Shown here one piece after another: positions 48,358-59,975 of a DNA stretch of 64,000 nucleotides. Source of the DNA: Sipunculus nudus (lineage: Eukaryota; Annelida; Sipuncula; Golfingiida; Sipunculidae). A program made the position numbers and the translations under genes. Below the pieces are notes generated by a model that saw only the letters and a program-made list of their open reading frames with translations, was not told the DNA's origin and did not search any database. Numbering within the stretch: position 1 is the stretch's first letter; the number at the start of each line of letters is the position of its first letter. Where the stretch lies: the NCBI GenBank assembly GCA_026874595.1, contig CM049317.1:50062401-50126400 (forward strand). Direction: 5' to 3'.

Positions 48358-51300
48358 AGCTGACTGAAAGTCATATGAGCTTTAGCAATTACTCTTTGAC
48401 CGTCGTCCGTCTGTACGTCAATCCGTTAACACTAACCTTAACCGCTGGACCTAGAAATCTCTAACTGAAAACCATGGAGGTCCATAAAAAAACCTCTGGA
48501 AACCTCAACTTAGGTCACTGAGACCTAAATCATCTGAGCTAAGGCGCTCATAATTACCCCCCCCCCCCTCCCGGAATAATTAAAAATATGATATAAAAGC
48601 TCCAATATTTGAATAAATAATGCACTGATTGCCATGGTTATTTCCATTGATCAAATAGTGTTTTAAATTGCTCAAATGGTTTTTCACCAATTCCTGAAGA
48701 CTGGTGGCGCCTCCTGTATTTAGTCTGATTTTTACGCATTTATTCTCAAATTTTAAGACCTTCAAATGAAGCAGTCTGGACGTTAATACGGCACAAACCG
48801 CCACCAGGAGGCCCTAGGAAAATCTATGTTTTGCAATCTACGGGATCAAAAGATGAATCTGAACACCCAGTGGGTCCGACAGTGCACAAATTGTAAATGC
48901 TGGACTCAAAAGCTTCTTTCTGAATATTCATAAGGGTACATTTAAAATCTCCTTAGAAACCTCAAATTAGGTCACTTTGGCTTAGAGAAGATCTATGGGG
49001 CTCAAAAATCCCCCCCCCACAGAATAATTAAAGATTTAATACAAAAGCTCTAGTATCTAAATAACCAAGGCACTCATTGCCATGATTATTTCCATACGTA
49101 TTGATCATGGAGTGTTTCGTCCTTCCTGAAGACTGGTGGCGCCTTAATGTACATTTTAGGCACTTTTTTCTCTATTTTGAGACCTTCAAATGAAGCAGTC
49201 CGGACGATAACATGGCACTTTCACACCACTGAAGATGTGAACTTCCCGGTTGTTTTCAGTCAGTCAAAACAACAGGCAGACCAAACATAAAAACACTCAA
49301 TGAAAAACTCTTAGACAGTTGTAAGATAACCAAAAAATATAATAAACAATAAATTGGTTACTTACAGATCTCTGGTGGGGATGTCATCAGCACAAATATC
49401 ACACTAATTCCACTGCCGTACGGAGTCCATAATCTGATCCACATTGACAAAGTTAAAATGCTCCAGATCACATGACCTTCGCTTTCAGGTGACTCTAGAC
49501 GTTCTGGTGGTCCCTGGCGTAATCCATGTGCACCCGGAGCATAATCCAATCCGAGCGTAATACAGATGGTCACAACAACACACAACTGGTTCTTACTGCG
49601 GTATAACTGTTAATCTTCCGTAAAACACAATTCGCGTGCCGCACATCGAATGTTCTATGATAGCCCTGAATCAACGGCTCTGTCAGCTGGTCTACTGTAG
49701 CCCTCCAGTTAGCGGATACCGAAGAAAAGCACTCTCTAGCGAAATTCAGTACAACACTTTCGCGTCAAGAAAAAGTCCACTCGACTGTTCCTGGGAGCCC
49801 ACCATCACAAGGTGCCTGTCCTTCGGAATACAATATCACTGTCTCTAAAGTACTTAACAGATCTAGTATCAACAAGGTGGCCTCCCTCAGACGTAGACTG
49901 TCAATAACGGCTGACGCGATCGCCCATCTAGACACACAGAAGTCAGCAAACCAACCAGTTGGACCGCTGTAGCACGCTCAGATGAACGCTACATTAACGA
50001 AGCGCTCCGGCTCTGTCAAGATTACTGGAATTCTCCCCTTATATGAGATCCCTGACGTCACAACTCCATCTAGACTTCTCCGCCTATCAGAACTTCCCTC
50101 CACGATCTCTTGTCAACACAGATTAAATTTAACGCAGACAAGCCCCCAGGGATGATTTCGTGAGAAAACTAACCTAAACAAATTCGGAGACAAGACGTCG
50201 CCTACCAGACACAGTTACTGTGGAGACTGCAATACAAGATTGGGTCTCACGAGTCTATGCTACATTGGAAGGAAGATCAAATGATGCAGGTGACACCTAC
50301 TGATTCCTAAACTGCTTTGAAATTTACATTTAATGAAACACGTGTTCTTCCTAACTAGGTTTCTCACGCTAATGGCTAAACATGATACTCTATTAAATTA
50401 ACAAAACTTGCAAAACAATTATTTGGTCATACTGCCTATACCTTAATATAGAAAGCCACAGTCATCTGGTGACAGGCACAAACCATAATCTTTGAACTTT
50501 TAAATGAACATCAAGGGAACATTAAGGGAACTCCTAGGCAAATCTTCTCAGAAACCTGAAATTTGGTAATGGTGAACTATATTCTGCTGACAAAAACATG
50601 AATGTGAGCACTCAAAGAATCGGACAGGGCACAAATTGTATCCATTTAGCCTGCCATCTTCTATTGGGGCATTCAGGGAGTTCCTGGGTAAATATCCTTA
50701 GAAACAAGAAATTAGGTCACACTGATCTTTATTCTGCGAGCTGTATGAAAAAAAAATAATTTAAGTCAAGATGGGCTCAAATTTTATCCGTTAGGCCTAG
50801 AATCTTCTAACGCAACATCCAGGGAGTTTCTGGGCACATTTTCTCACAAACCTTAAACAAGGTCGTGATGACCTATATTCTGCGAGTAACTGGCCAAAAA
50901 AATGACTCTGAGCACAACGACAGTTAAAAAGGCAAACATTGTCTCCGTTAGACCTGGAAACTTACAACCGTACATCAAGAGAGATCCATGGCAAATCTAC
51001 TCAGAAGCATGTAATCAGGTCATGTGACCTATTTTCTGCAAGCAACTGGCCAAGAAAATGCTTATGAGCACTAAGACAGTCAGTCATGGCACCAAACTTT
51101 GCTTTTGGACCCAGGACCTTCTAATGGTCCTTGGCAAGTCTCCTTTGAAACTGGCAATTATCCAGCAATCCACAAGTCGTAACTGTTGGGTATACTAATG
51201 TCTTAATTAATTTAGAAGGAGGCCATTCTTATGTCTCCTTTGACCTACAAAATAAGGTCACTGTGAGCTATATTCTATGAGCTGTGTAAAACAACATGAT

Positions 51301-51580
51301 TTGAGTACGCTATAAGTCAGATGTACACAAGTCATAACAGTTTAACCTAGAAACTTAAAACTTCGTATAGGGAGTTCCCAGTAAAATCGTCTTGCTGTCA
51401 CCTATTTAACATCTAAGGACTTTGGGAAAAAAACATGAATTTGAGCACACTGGAAGTTATCCTACCCATTGTTCAAGGTTCCTTAACAAATACATTTTTA
51501 CCAGATCATAACACCAATAATTAATACATGCATCACCTGTATACATATCAAATTCAGCTGAGCGTCGTGACTCAAAGGTC
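48358..51580 (+). repeat. AGGTCA-rich dispersed repeat element with 1.1-kb interruption
   Basis: Begins CAGCTGACTGAAAGTCATAT and GAGC... near 48358 and ends at CAGCTGAGCGTCGTGACTC near 51557, with about 135-bp degenerate subunits. The 49.21-50.29 kb stretch does not belong to the family and is richer in GC, so it is probably a later insertion of unknown type. The whole lies in the gene 2 intron between exons 6 and 7, which explains why that intron is about 3.9 kb against 1.0 kb in gene 1. Confidence 0.65.
49210..50290. other. Unassigned insertion inside the repeat element
   Basis: About 1.1 kb of mixed-composition sequence with no convincing frame. It interrupts the AGGTCA-rich element. Terminal repeats or target duplication were not identified; a solo LTR is one possibility. 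Confidence 0.35.
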
Positions 51581-52046
51581 ACATGTCTAGTCGAGTCTAA
51601 TTTGCTACATCCAGTTTAGAAAAAAATGTTCATTTATAACATCTGAAAACATATTCTATGGAACTAATATCTACCTGTTCTTCTGTTTTAATTTCCAGTG
51701 AGTACTACATATCTATTGTTGTGTGTGGAAAAAAGTGCATTTTATTAAGATACTATTTATGACTTGTATTTTACAGTCAATTGTGAAAAGAAGGCATGTC
51801 TGCATTTGCATAATCATAAGGCAAATATGGCTAAACAGCTATGGCAGAGCCATGAAATAAGAATTTAGCTTAGATATTTCTTTTATGTTTGGGTTTTGTT
51901 TTATGTATTCTGTAACTGTACAGCAGTTGCGGCCACATATGCACATTAGAGAGCATGACTAAAGAAGCGTTGCTTCCTTTGTTACACAATAAGATTATGA
52001 GAATCGTCTGCTGATTAAATACATTTTGTTTTATCAGTTCCTTCAG

Positions 52047-52150
52047 GAATCCCACTACTTCTCCTGGTGTCTTTTATCTTTTTTTGGCGCACTGATAACA
52101 TCTGTCGTATTAAGCTTCCTGGCGGGGCGTAAATGTGGCATTAGGAACAG
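52047..52150 (+). pseudogene. Gene 2 exon 7: transmembrane helix with +1 T
   Basis: 104 nt against 103 nt in gene 1. An extra T in the T-run at about 52078-52084 shifts frame inside the hydrophobic helix and leads to TAA. Allowing the shift, the rest reads LSFLAGRKCG, matching gene 1. Acceptor TCCTTCAG and donor GTGACT remain. Confidence 0.83.
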
Positions 52151-52550
52151 GTGACTATAATATTACAGCACACATATAGCGCCAAGAACTAAACCTAGCT
52201 TAGGGTGTAGAACAATTTAAACAGTAGGAATCTAATCCCCGTGGCTTTCGTTTAGTAAAAATAACTCATTCGACAATGGAACATGAAAATATGCTAATAA
52301 TCTCTTCCCTAAAGCCACATAAGGAAGTGATTTGTATCAATACATATAGCACAATCCGCTCTATTATCTTTAATGTGTCTCACATTCGCCTTAACTTACG
52401 AAAACAAACAGCAAACGACCAGCATGCACGCCGCAATACATGAAGTGGCCTTTTGTGTGTGATCCCAATTTTCAATTAAAGATGAAAATGCAGTGTTTAT
52501 AACAGTATAAAATAATTATGGCTTGTGTCAAATATTCCTTGCCTTTCCAG

Positions 52551-53467
52551 AACCTTAAGACATGAAGATGATACTACATATTACGCAGAAATTAAAGACA
52601 GTGAGCTTTTGGACCATGAGTGCAAACAAAGGTCTAAGCAGAGAGCTCTCCATGAAGGAGAATTAATCTCAGACGACTCCCCAGTTTCCTCCGACAGAAC
52701 GAGGAAACATTTGTACGAAGAGGTTCTAAACGAAAGCCAATCGCCAGGTAAAGAATGGGTAAGAGATACTAAAGTATTAGATCCAGAAAATTTCCGGTAC
52801 CATGAATGTAAAGGTTAATGTAATCAAACCAATGACAACACAAAATGTCCCTTCTATGCCTCGGAATGTAAATATGAGATAAGATAAATTTAATGAGCCA
52901 ATAAAACATACAGGAATTCGTTTTTACGTTGACGAAATACATGTAGATTAAATATACACAAACGCCTAAAATTACCATAACGCAATATACTAAGACTAAA
53001 TTCTCATGACTCAAACATGTTTTAATGACTAGACAATGAATATACAAATGTATTTGAATTAATGACGCACTGACATTCATGAGATCCGCATAGCACGACA
53101 ATATGGAAGGTGCCACAATGCAGGTGGAATGCCTGTTTTGCAGTTTGCCTGTTTGCGTCCTCAGACTCTTGCCAGATTGCAGCAGCTTATATTCACATTC
53201 AATGGATTACTGGCAACACTTACAATGTTTTTACTTTAGAAAATACTATCTTTCTAAAAATATTGCTTCCAGATTGATTTCGCCTGATCAATACCAGGAG
53301 CCTAAAGCAAAACATCTGATGAAGGATTTGCTAAGGCGGGGCATGCCGGGCAAATGGATGAATGCAATAAGTGTCCAAGGGTTCAAGAGAAACCGCCTGA
53401 AATGTTTAATCTGTGTTATGATATCACAACCATGGGGCCGAACCCCGTTCATACGTCGGCAATGTAA
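52551..53467 (+). pseudogene. Gene 2 exon 8: interrupted cytoplasmic tail
   Basis: After TTTCCAG the frame reads TLRHEDDTTYYAEIKD ... RKHLYEEVLNE and stops at TAA near 52816-52818. A weaker match to the gene 1 SNAERVYHVGECKYC region follows at about 52831-52880. After about 0.4 kb without clear similarity, 53412-53467 reads DITTMGPNPVHTSAM and stop, the counterpart of DITTMIPNPVYVSAK. The YEEV motif is preserved. Either the middle is an insertion or gene 1 lost it. Confidence 0.78.
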
Positions 53468-54510
53468 TTAACTGAGGGAGGAAGGACTAATCATTATTAC
53501 ACAAAGAGGGGGATAGTGGTGTTGAGTTGTCAACATTGTGTTTAATTCGCTGACCTATATTAGCCAAATACTTATAAAATGGATAGAAAATGGCAGTCAA
53601 ATGATAATTTAAATGTAGTAAGGTATAACTTTATAAAAGCTTGTAACTGCATATTAAAACCCATTGTTGTAATAATGATTAATTTCGGGTTGACATGGAC
53701 CAGTAATATGTTTATAATTTACTTGTAGTATACCGTAACTTAAATGATTTGTTTCCTTATCTCTTTTATATGAATTATTGTACATAAAACTTCCATAATA
53801 AAAGTCATTCGTTAAACATTTACGTCTCGTTTATATACCTTATATACTGAAGCGTAATAAGGCGCGTTGGATATTTTCATTATTGGGAATATACCTTTGA
53901 CACCCTGACAGGAAAGAGAGACACGCACGCAGGACTGTGGCGGTACATATCTTCGCTCTAATATGCTGAAACAAATCGGTTGCGACATGCCGAGATATAT
54001 ACGAACCGATTTTCAAACGAACATGAACTTGATAGGAAATATCTTTTTGGGTTCACGATTACTTTGTTTTAGGTATATTATATATTATGAGATGGAAGTT
54101 ACTTCTAAGGCTTGTTGATTCGTGTAGAATTAATACATTGATTGTTTTCCAGATAATGTTGTAACGTTGTAAAAACTTAATATCAGATATATGTTCAATC
54201 AGTCCCATTACATTAAATGAACCCTCGTCGCAAAAGGTGGTTTCAAAATTTTAATTAAACATTTCTTTTGATCCGTTTCGTTTGACGCTAAATTTATATT
54301 GCGTGAAGGTAACCATAAAAATATCGATCTAGTTAATAGCGATGATGAATAAGAATTAATGACACCGGAGTTATCTACTGTTTTTAAATCTTTTACGTAT
54401 TTATATTCCCCATTTATGTCTCCCCTCCCCTCGTTCGTAGTCGTCGTCTGTGTCGAACCACTCAATATTGTTTTCATGAAATTTGAAACTGTGTCTACCA
54501 ATATATCGGA
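53468..54510. other. 3' flank of gene 2
   Basis: Noncoding, with the AATAAA at 53797. A 97-codon minus-strand ORF at 54208-54501 has no recognisable features and is not called. Confidence 0.4.
53797..53802 (+). promoter_or_regulatory. Candidate polyadenylation signal of gene 2
   Basis: AATAAA about 330 bp after the ancestral stop of gene 2, a spacing similar to gene 1 (about 365 bp). Whether it is used cannot be judged. Confidence 0.3.
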
Positions 54511-54519
54511 TGAGTTCGA

Positions 54520-55040
54520 AGAACAGTGAGCTTGACCTTCACATCCAAGGTCAATTATGCCGAAATTGACATTGTTTTTCAGTCCCCATAACTTTTAAGT
54601 AGTGCATTATTATTCTCAAGTTTCATGCACAAGTTGTTTCCACCAAGAACTTGGATGAGTTAGGAAACTGTTGACCTTGATCTGTACCTTCAAAGTCAAA
54701 TCAGAGGACTTATTGCTCATCGTTTCTTTGATTTCCTGTGAATGTGGTATTTTTTTCTTCTAAGTGAAATCACTCAAAATAGAAAGAGCCTGTGAATACT
54801 ACAACTTATTAACCACTTCTTATATTTTCATAAAATTTTAACCTTGTTTTATTTTTTTACCAAAGTCTCGGATGTGTTTGAAAACCGCTCACCTGACCTT
54901 CACCATCAAGGTCAAATTATCGAAATTTGAGGACCCAATACCTTAAACTGTATTATATTTTGTCCTCAAGTTTGTAGTTGAATTAAAAAATAACCTTGAC
55001 CTGGATCTTCAAGGTCAAATGAGCGGACATTTTGCTTATT
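54520..55040. repeat. TGACCTT...AAGGTCA degenerate repeat
   Basis: Four degenerate units carry TTGACCTTCA/TCAAGGTCAA inverted phrases (about 54532, 54672, 54893 and 54987), spaced roughly 100-220 bp, with TTTCATGCACAAGTTGTTT-like DNA between. A separate family from the CCTATATTCTG elements. Confidence 0.6.
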
Positions 55041-55639
55041 GTCACTACGTATTCCTGGAAGGCACTTACTTTTGAAGCACTGTAAATTCTTTCCTAAGAT
55101 TTGATACACAAGTTGTTTTAAACAACCTCTTTTATTCACCTGAATACATATACATAACAAAGGAGGAAATCTTAAAACAGGAAAGTTTGTCGTCATCCTT
55201 ACGACACCTGTTAGCATCGACTGACTCTAAGTGTCTTTTATATCGAAGAAGAAGATAATATTTGTAATATATGGTTTTACTATCATATCTTTAACCTCGA
55301 AGTTCCTATAGGATCTGCTTGTGTCCATCTTGTTTCATTTAGAAATCCCTAGAGTGCCAGCCTGGAGGACCGTACACGATTGACGAACGATACGCTTTAT
55401 GCGCCTGATCATGGAGGTTTATTCTGACATATCCTTAGTGGAGTTGATTCGTTGTGAAATGACTGAGAAATGACACACAACGATACCACTTTTTCGAAGA
55501 ATAATGGTCGTTATTGACATAACGTTGGCCTTGCCACAAACAGCGTAGGTCTGAATAAACTTATATAAGTGACATACCGACAATGCATGTATTTCTTATT
55601 GATGTTATAATCTGGTGACAAATATTTGTTGTGAACGAT

Positions 55640-55885
55640 GAACAATGAATGCAGTGATTTCCAGAGTGCTTAAATCATGCGTTACCCCATAGTCCTAAGG
55701 AATATTTTACAACAACCTGATTAGAGATTACTGCAACTGCCTGTACGACAAATTGGATGGTAAAATCATGTTCTCTTACATATCTGAATCATATCTATAT
55801 GATTTGTTCCGTGTTAACGGACAAACGGCCGGACAACAGAGAAAGGCTGATGACTATAGCTCAGATGACTAACAGTTATGTCAGC
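55640..55885 (-). repeat. Short piece of the AGGTCA-rich element family
   Basis: GTTAACGGACAAACGGCCGGACAA... to GACTATAGCTCAGATGACTAAC (55812-55875) is the reversed edge of the element family seen at 18.55 kb and 48.36 kb. Confidence 0.55.
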
Positions 55886-56095
55886 TAGAAACACTATTTA
55901 CATGAACAATGTATTTTTTACTATTAAGAATGGAATATTGACCCTAAACTCTTTTTATTCATTTACCTCCGAGAATGTTGCATCCTTTAAAGTAAGTCGC
56001 AAATGGTCCATATAGGGTATGATATACGAATGATCGGTCCCTTTTACCCACAAATCATTGATAAAAAATGAATGTCACCGTAAAGTACGATATTA

Positions 56096-56099
<4 letters not shown>

Positions 56100-56176
<77 letters not shown>

Positions 56177-56195
56177 TGTGTGTGTGTGTGTGTGT
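56100..56195. repeat. (AT)n(AG)n(TG)n compound microsatellite
   Basis: About 25 AT, 13 AG and 9 TG units in sequence. Confidence 0.95.
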
Positions 56196-57014
56196 TTGTT
56201 TAGTGTTCTACAATAATTATAATAGGCAAAAATGAAAAATATAATTCTAAAGTTAGTCAGGTTTAGATTTTGCTAACAAATAATAATTACGTACATCATC
56301 TTCAGGTGCTTGAGGCAAATCTAATAGAAATAGCAGGTGTAAATTTCAGAATGTAACTCAAAATGATGTTCAAGAACAAACCTAAAATATGACTGAATAG
56401 TAATATGTGGCTAGTACGGCAACTAAATTTATAAAGATATTCAAATAAACAAAAATTATGTTCCACATGTCTATATTTTAAGCCTAAAGCGTTAATATTT
56501 GGCTTATTTGCAGTTATTTGAACTTCACATGAATGACAATATATTATGTAATAAAGCTCTGAACTACCCTTACTACATCACTGAAGCTCTGAGCTTTCCT
56601 GTTTACTACATTTATTGCAAAAGCATTGTGTCATCTTAGAGATTAAGCGTTCAGGTCGCAACTTTTAACTGTCGATAAAAATATGGCCCTTTGGGTTTTT
56701 TTTATATAAACACTTGCCGTGTTACTAAACTACACTCCTAACCCTAGTACCCTTAATTTATTACACGGATTACAATATGTATGCTACATGATCTAATACT
56801 AAATATAGAGTAGGTCATATCAAATTTAGAATGGCAAGAGAATGAATAAACTCCAAAACAAATACATATATCTTCAACGTAGAACTTTAAAATTTACGGA
56901 AATTCTGTATTGGTTCTAAAGCCAAATCAATGCGGAGAGGGACGCAACGTATCAGCTGCAACATTGTTATTTTTCAAATAAGAAGAAATACTTCTACATG
57001 CTTCAGTATTTCGA
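56196..57014. other. Noncoding stretch 3' of the coiled-coil gene
   Basis: AT-rich, no gene seen. It would hold the 3' UTR of the minus-strand coiled-coil gene. Confidence 0.4.
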
Positions 57015-57230
57015 TCAGATCCGATTATATTTCGAGCTAAAATCATTGGTTCTGAAGCGCTGATGGCGGTTTTGCAATCTTTTTTGTTCCTGTGATTTCT
57101 TCATTTCGCTAATCTCCTTCTTTACTCCACTCATGTCACTTCTTAAAGCATTAAGCTCACTTCTGATTTCATCCATCTTTCCCTCGACTTCTTCTTCTCT
57201 TAGTATGCCTGAGTTGATCACGTTCTTCAA
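57015..57230 (-). pseudogene. Out-of-frame C-terminal part of the coiled-coil gene
   Basis: In the neighbouring minus-strand frame the sequence reads EEEVEGKMDEIRSELNALR and then GVKKEISEMKKSQEQKR to TGA at 57015-57017. It matches the C-terminus of the 22-kb copy. The frame change falls at an AAGAGAAGAAGAAG repeat near 57205-57220, a likely slippage site. Confidence 0.65.
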
Positions 57231-57543
57231 CCAATCTGCGATTTTCTTCCACCATCATTTCCACTTGAGTTCGATACTTCATGATTTCTATGAACTGTTC
57301 ATGAACAAGCCGATCTTTGTCTGTCATTTTCATATTTATTTCGTCGAGCTCTTTCTGTAACTGTGCGATGGTTTTGCAACGTTCTGCTAAGGCGCCTCTC
57401 GTTATGTCTAGCTTTCCTCGAAGCTCCCTGTTCTCTCGCTGAAGGGTTACTACAGTTCTCAAAATGATGTCACCGCAACGGGTAAGCTTCCTCAAAGGAG
57501 TATCATTGGATGGTCCATCTTCTTGAATGGATAGTTCTTCCAT
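57169..57543 (-). CDS. Small coiled-coil protein (convergent partner of the CTLD genes)
   Basis: Single-frame minus-strand ORF of 124 codons starting MEELSIQEDGPSNDTPLRKL. From about residue 30 to the end it is rich in Glu, Lys, Arg, Leu and Met with heptad-like spacing (LQRENRELRGKLD, LQKELDEINMKM, VEENRRLVEERDQL), predicting a long coiled coil. No signal peptide or membrane segment. The frame is also open for about 38 codons upstream of the ATG, so it may be a terminal exon. The paralogue at 22.2-22.7 kb shows the family continues past this stop: here the continuation lies one base out of frame (57015-57230). So this is either a shortened protein or an early pseudogene. Function unknown. 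Confidence 0.55.
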   Translation of the reverse strand: MEELSIQEDGPSNDTPLRKLTRCGDIILRTVVTLQRENRELRGKLDITRGALAERCKTIAQLQKELDEINMKMTDKDRLVHEQFIEIMKYRTQVEMMVEENRRLVEERDQLRHTKRRRSRGKDG

Positions 57544-59520
57544 CTTATCCTTGGTTCTGCTCGTAAAATCAGAAACTTCTTCCTGCTTCTGAAAAATGCG
57601 CCGACTTTTTTTGTATAAATAGCTATGCGACCTACATAGTAGCTCAAGTTAACGCATTTTGTGTGTATCTTCACCGCTACAATAAAATGTCTACGCTGAA
57701 ACCCTTTTAAAGATATCAGGATCACAAATTTAAAAAAAACGGCGGGACGGATTGAAATGCGTGAATGACGATAATAGCCGCCAGCCAAAATAGCCTGAAG
57801 AAAAATTAATTCATGCACTTTTTCTTGAAATCAGTTATAATTTGTATGGTTATTGTCTATCCTGGATCCATTGTGAGTTCGATGCTTTTGTTATGACACA
57901 TCAAACTCCAGCTGGATCGAAGATAGCACGAATGTATATTATAATACTAGTACTGATTTGTGTTCAAACTGCAACACAAATTCCATCATTTCTTACTTAA
58001 AACTGCATCCAAGTTGTAAAAAGTTCAGTTATAAGAAAACTAACCCTGTGAAATTATATTCCTCTCAGCAGAACCAATCCAATTTTTAAATTGCTTCCAA
58101 GCCGAAAGTTTATCAAGCAGAGAATGACCCAGAATACTTCATTTCCACGGATACCTGGCCTGCTGCCAAATGGGACATGTCAGACGTATGGCACGTTGAC
58201 AGACATAAAGGTCTGATCACCATTGGTCTAAATAGTCCGCTTAACATGCAAAGATATCAATGATATGTCCCATACAATTAAGCTTTTCTAAGAATCAGTG
58301 CCCTAGAGAGTAAACATAAACACATAAAAAAGAAATTCCACAGACCACAGCAACCACAATATACACTTGCCTTTCAAGACACACTTGACTGTGAATAAAG
58401 CATCATTAACGCCCTTTTTTGTTCGTGAGCAATATATTTTATATGTATACGCACCTGCTGTACACAGGATTTACGTTCTGACTGTAACAGTGAATGTTTT
58501 GGCAGGAACTCTTCCCTCTAAAGAATTATGGTTACTGCATGACAAAAGTGTGAGGTCGTTCCTATTTTAACGAGAAAGTGCAGCACTATAATGGGAAGTG
58601 ATATAGACTAATTATCTTCTTTACAGGTATGGTTGCTGATATGAGGTGATAGTGATGATCAAATAGAAATGTAGTAATAATATCATATGAACTGGGATAT
58701 GTATTATTTTATAACAGTTATTTATCTATCTAATTATTTTTATTTTCATTACTTTTATAGATTTTAATATAGGTCTACTCGGTATGTGTAATTCGAGAGC
58801 ATTCATAATTCAACAAATTAAATCCAAGGCCACCGCCGCCAAAAAGACCAAGGGACCACCTGAAATGTATCACACGTGTATACATAAGATAAGGCATTCA
58901 AGAAATAAATCATACTGGGCTGTTGTTATAACAAACAGATTCTAAGGGCCCACACAAGAATGTTTGCATAAGCTATCGTATATAAAAGATCACATTGAGT
59001 GTGTAGTGAGAATTGATATACAGTAGTCATACATGCCCCTTCGTCGTATCTTGGCACTGTTGAGTTCTCTTGTTAGACAAGGATGTTTGGATATCAGGCG
59101 GGCATTCCAAGTAGGGTCAATAAAATGTTTAGTGAGAAATAGTTATTCAGATACGGCCGTGCATGTTTATCTAGTTATCGCACTGGTTTATAAATTAGCG
59201 CTTATGGCGACTGTCTTTATAATAGTGTGTTTGGCATTAATATCGCTAATATCGTAAAAACATATTTAGTATGTTCAATATATATTTATAATTTAAAATC
59301 CAACAAGTGGCACATGAGCCATGCCGCTCAGCTGAATTGAAGAAACCTTGAATAATCACAGGGTAACATGACTCCCAGAGTGCTCAAAATCATGCATTCT
59401 GCCAATAAATATTAGATATAGATTACAGGGACTTTATTCTACATGCATCTGATACCATGTGTGCCAACCTGACTAACAGAATGTTGAAATAACGTTCTTT
59501 CACATAGCTTTCAAAATATG
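57544..59520. other. Upstream side of the coiled-coil gene, otherwise noncoding
   Basis: The coiled-coil frame stays open to about 57657. Beyond that there is no supported gene. GCCGCTCAGCTGAATTGAAG near 59323 is a fragment of the AGGTCA-rich family edge. Confidence 0.4.
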
Positions 59521-59529
59521 TCTAATGTG

Positions 59530-59691
59530 AGTGGTACACGACTGTGGGGCACAGCCTTCCCATAAAGCCTGCAGAGCGTTCACTCTGGGTGGGGGCCGAC
59601 CGTGAAAAGTCTCACCGCCTTGGCTGAGATTGGAAACAACAGTCTCCCGGTTTTAAGTCCTGCGCTCTACCCCTAAGCCACAGAAGCCGGC
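59530..59691 (-). mobile_element. tRNA-derived SINE or tRNA pseudogene
   Basis: Minus strand starts GCCGGCTTCTGTGGCTTAGG, with a pol III A box TGGCTTAGGGG (59668-59681) and a degenerate B box GTTTCCAATCTC (59626-59637) about 43 bp apart, as in tRNA-type promoters. The anticodon arm does not pair well, so it is not a functional tRNA gene. The downstream body to about 59530 is not tRNA-like. Confidence 0.6.
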
Positions 59692-59698
59692 TTAATTG

Positions 59699-59975
59699 GA
59701 AAGGTTTGTGCTGTGACGATTGTGATGCGTGGTCACATCTGAAATGCCTACCTGACGTGAAACTTGATCGCTACTGTGAACTACAGGAATATGATGAGTA
59801 TTTGGTATGTCACAAACGCATTTTGCCAAATTTTAATGACTCATGTTTTAAAACTGACAGTAAAGCAGTTGAACCCGATCTTGAGCTGAAATTCAACCAT
59901 ATCACGTCCTGTGTGGAGGAACAAAGTTGTGATGATGGGAACCTGACTCTCAAAGATGTCAGACTAAAGTATTAG
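59699..59975 (+). pseudogene. PHD-finger-like fragment, probably from a retroelement ORF
   Basis: The frame reads LCCDDCDAWSHLKCLPDVK ... YLVCHKRILPNFNDSCF and ends at TAG 59973-59975. The CC-DxC-x2-WxHxxC spacing and a later C-HK-LP-F-DS block resemble PHD-type zinc fingers found in invertebrate retroelement ORFs (family form CCDxCDxWxHxxC ... CxxC ... FxDSFF). The first Cys pair and one ligand are missing. The ATG at 59706 cuts into the finger, so it is a 5'-truncated piece lying between the SINE and the foldback element. Confidence 0.5.

Larger units (their letters stand above)
42654..53467 (+). pseudogene. Two-CTLD receptor paralogue, inactivated (gene 2)
   Basis: All eight exons of gene 1 have a counterpart: 42654-42714, 44339-44575, 44706-44834, 45392-45637, 47368-47491, 48009-48113, 52047-52150 and 52551 onward. 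Four of the internal or first exons (61, 237, 246 and 105 nt) keep exactly the gene 1 length. Lesions seen: TAG at 42702-42704 in the signal exon; GA instead of GT after exon 3; an 11-bp deletion in exon 5 that shifts frame and removes a CTLD2 cysteine; one extra T in the transmembrane exon; and a last exon that stops early, with about 0.4 kb of unrelated DNA before its homologous C-terminus. Individual CTLD exons remain well preserved, so decay looks fairly recent, or a short CTLD1-only product could persist. With five separate lesions a full receptor cannot be made. Confidence 0.85.

Noticed and set aside
49358-49848. ORFs of 70-75 codons on both strands within the 1.1-kb insertion
   Set aside because: No domain, no codon bias visible, frames overlap; cannot be supported as genes.
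52769-53116. 115-codon minus-strand ORF
   Set aside because: Antisense to the gene 2 last exon and its extra segment; no supporting motif.
53103-53471. 122-codon plus-strand ORF beginning MEGATMQVECLF
   Set aside because: Spans the extra segment and the end of gene 2 in a frame different from the conserved C-terminus; no family seen.
57492-57818. 108-codon minus-strand ORF
   Set aside because: Overlaps the coiled-coil start in another frame and its composition is not protein-like.
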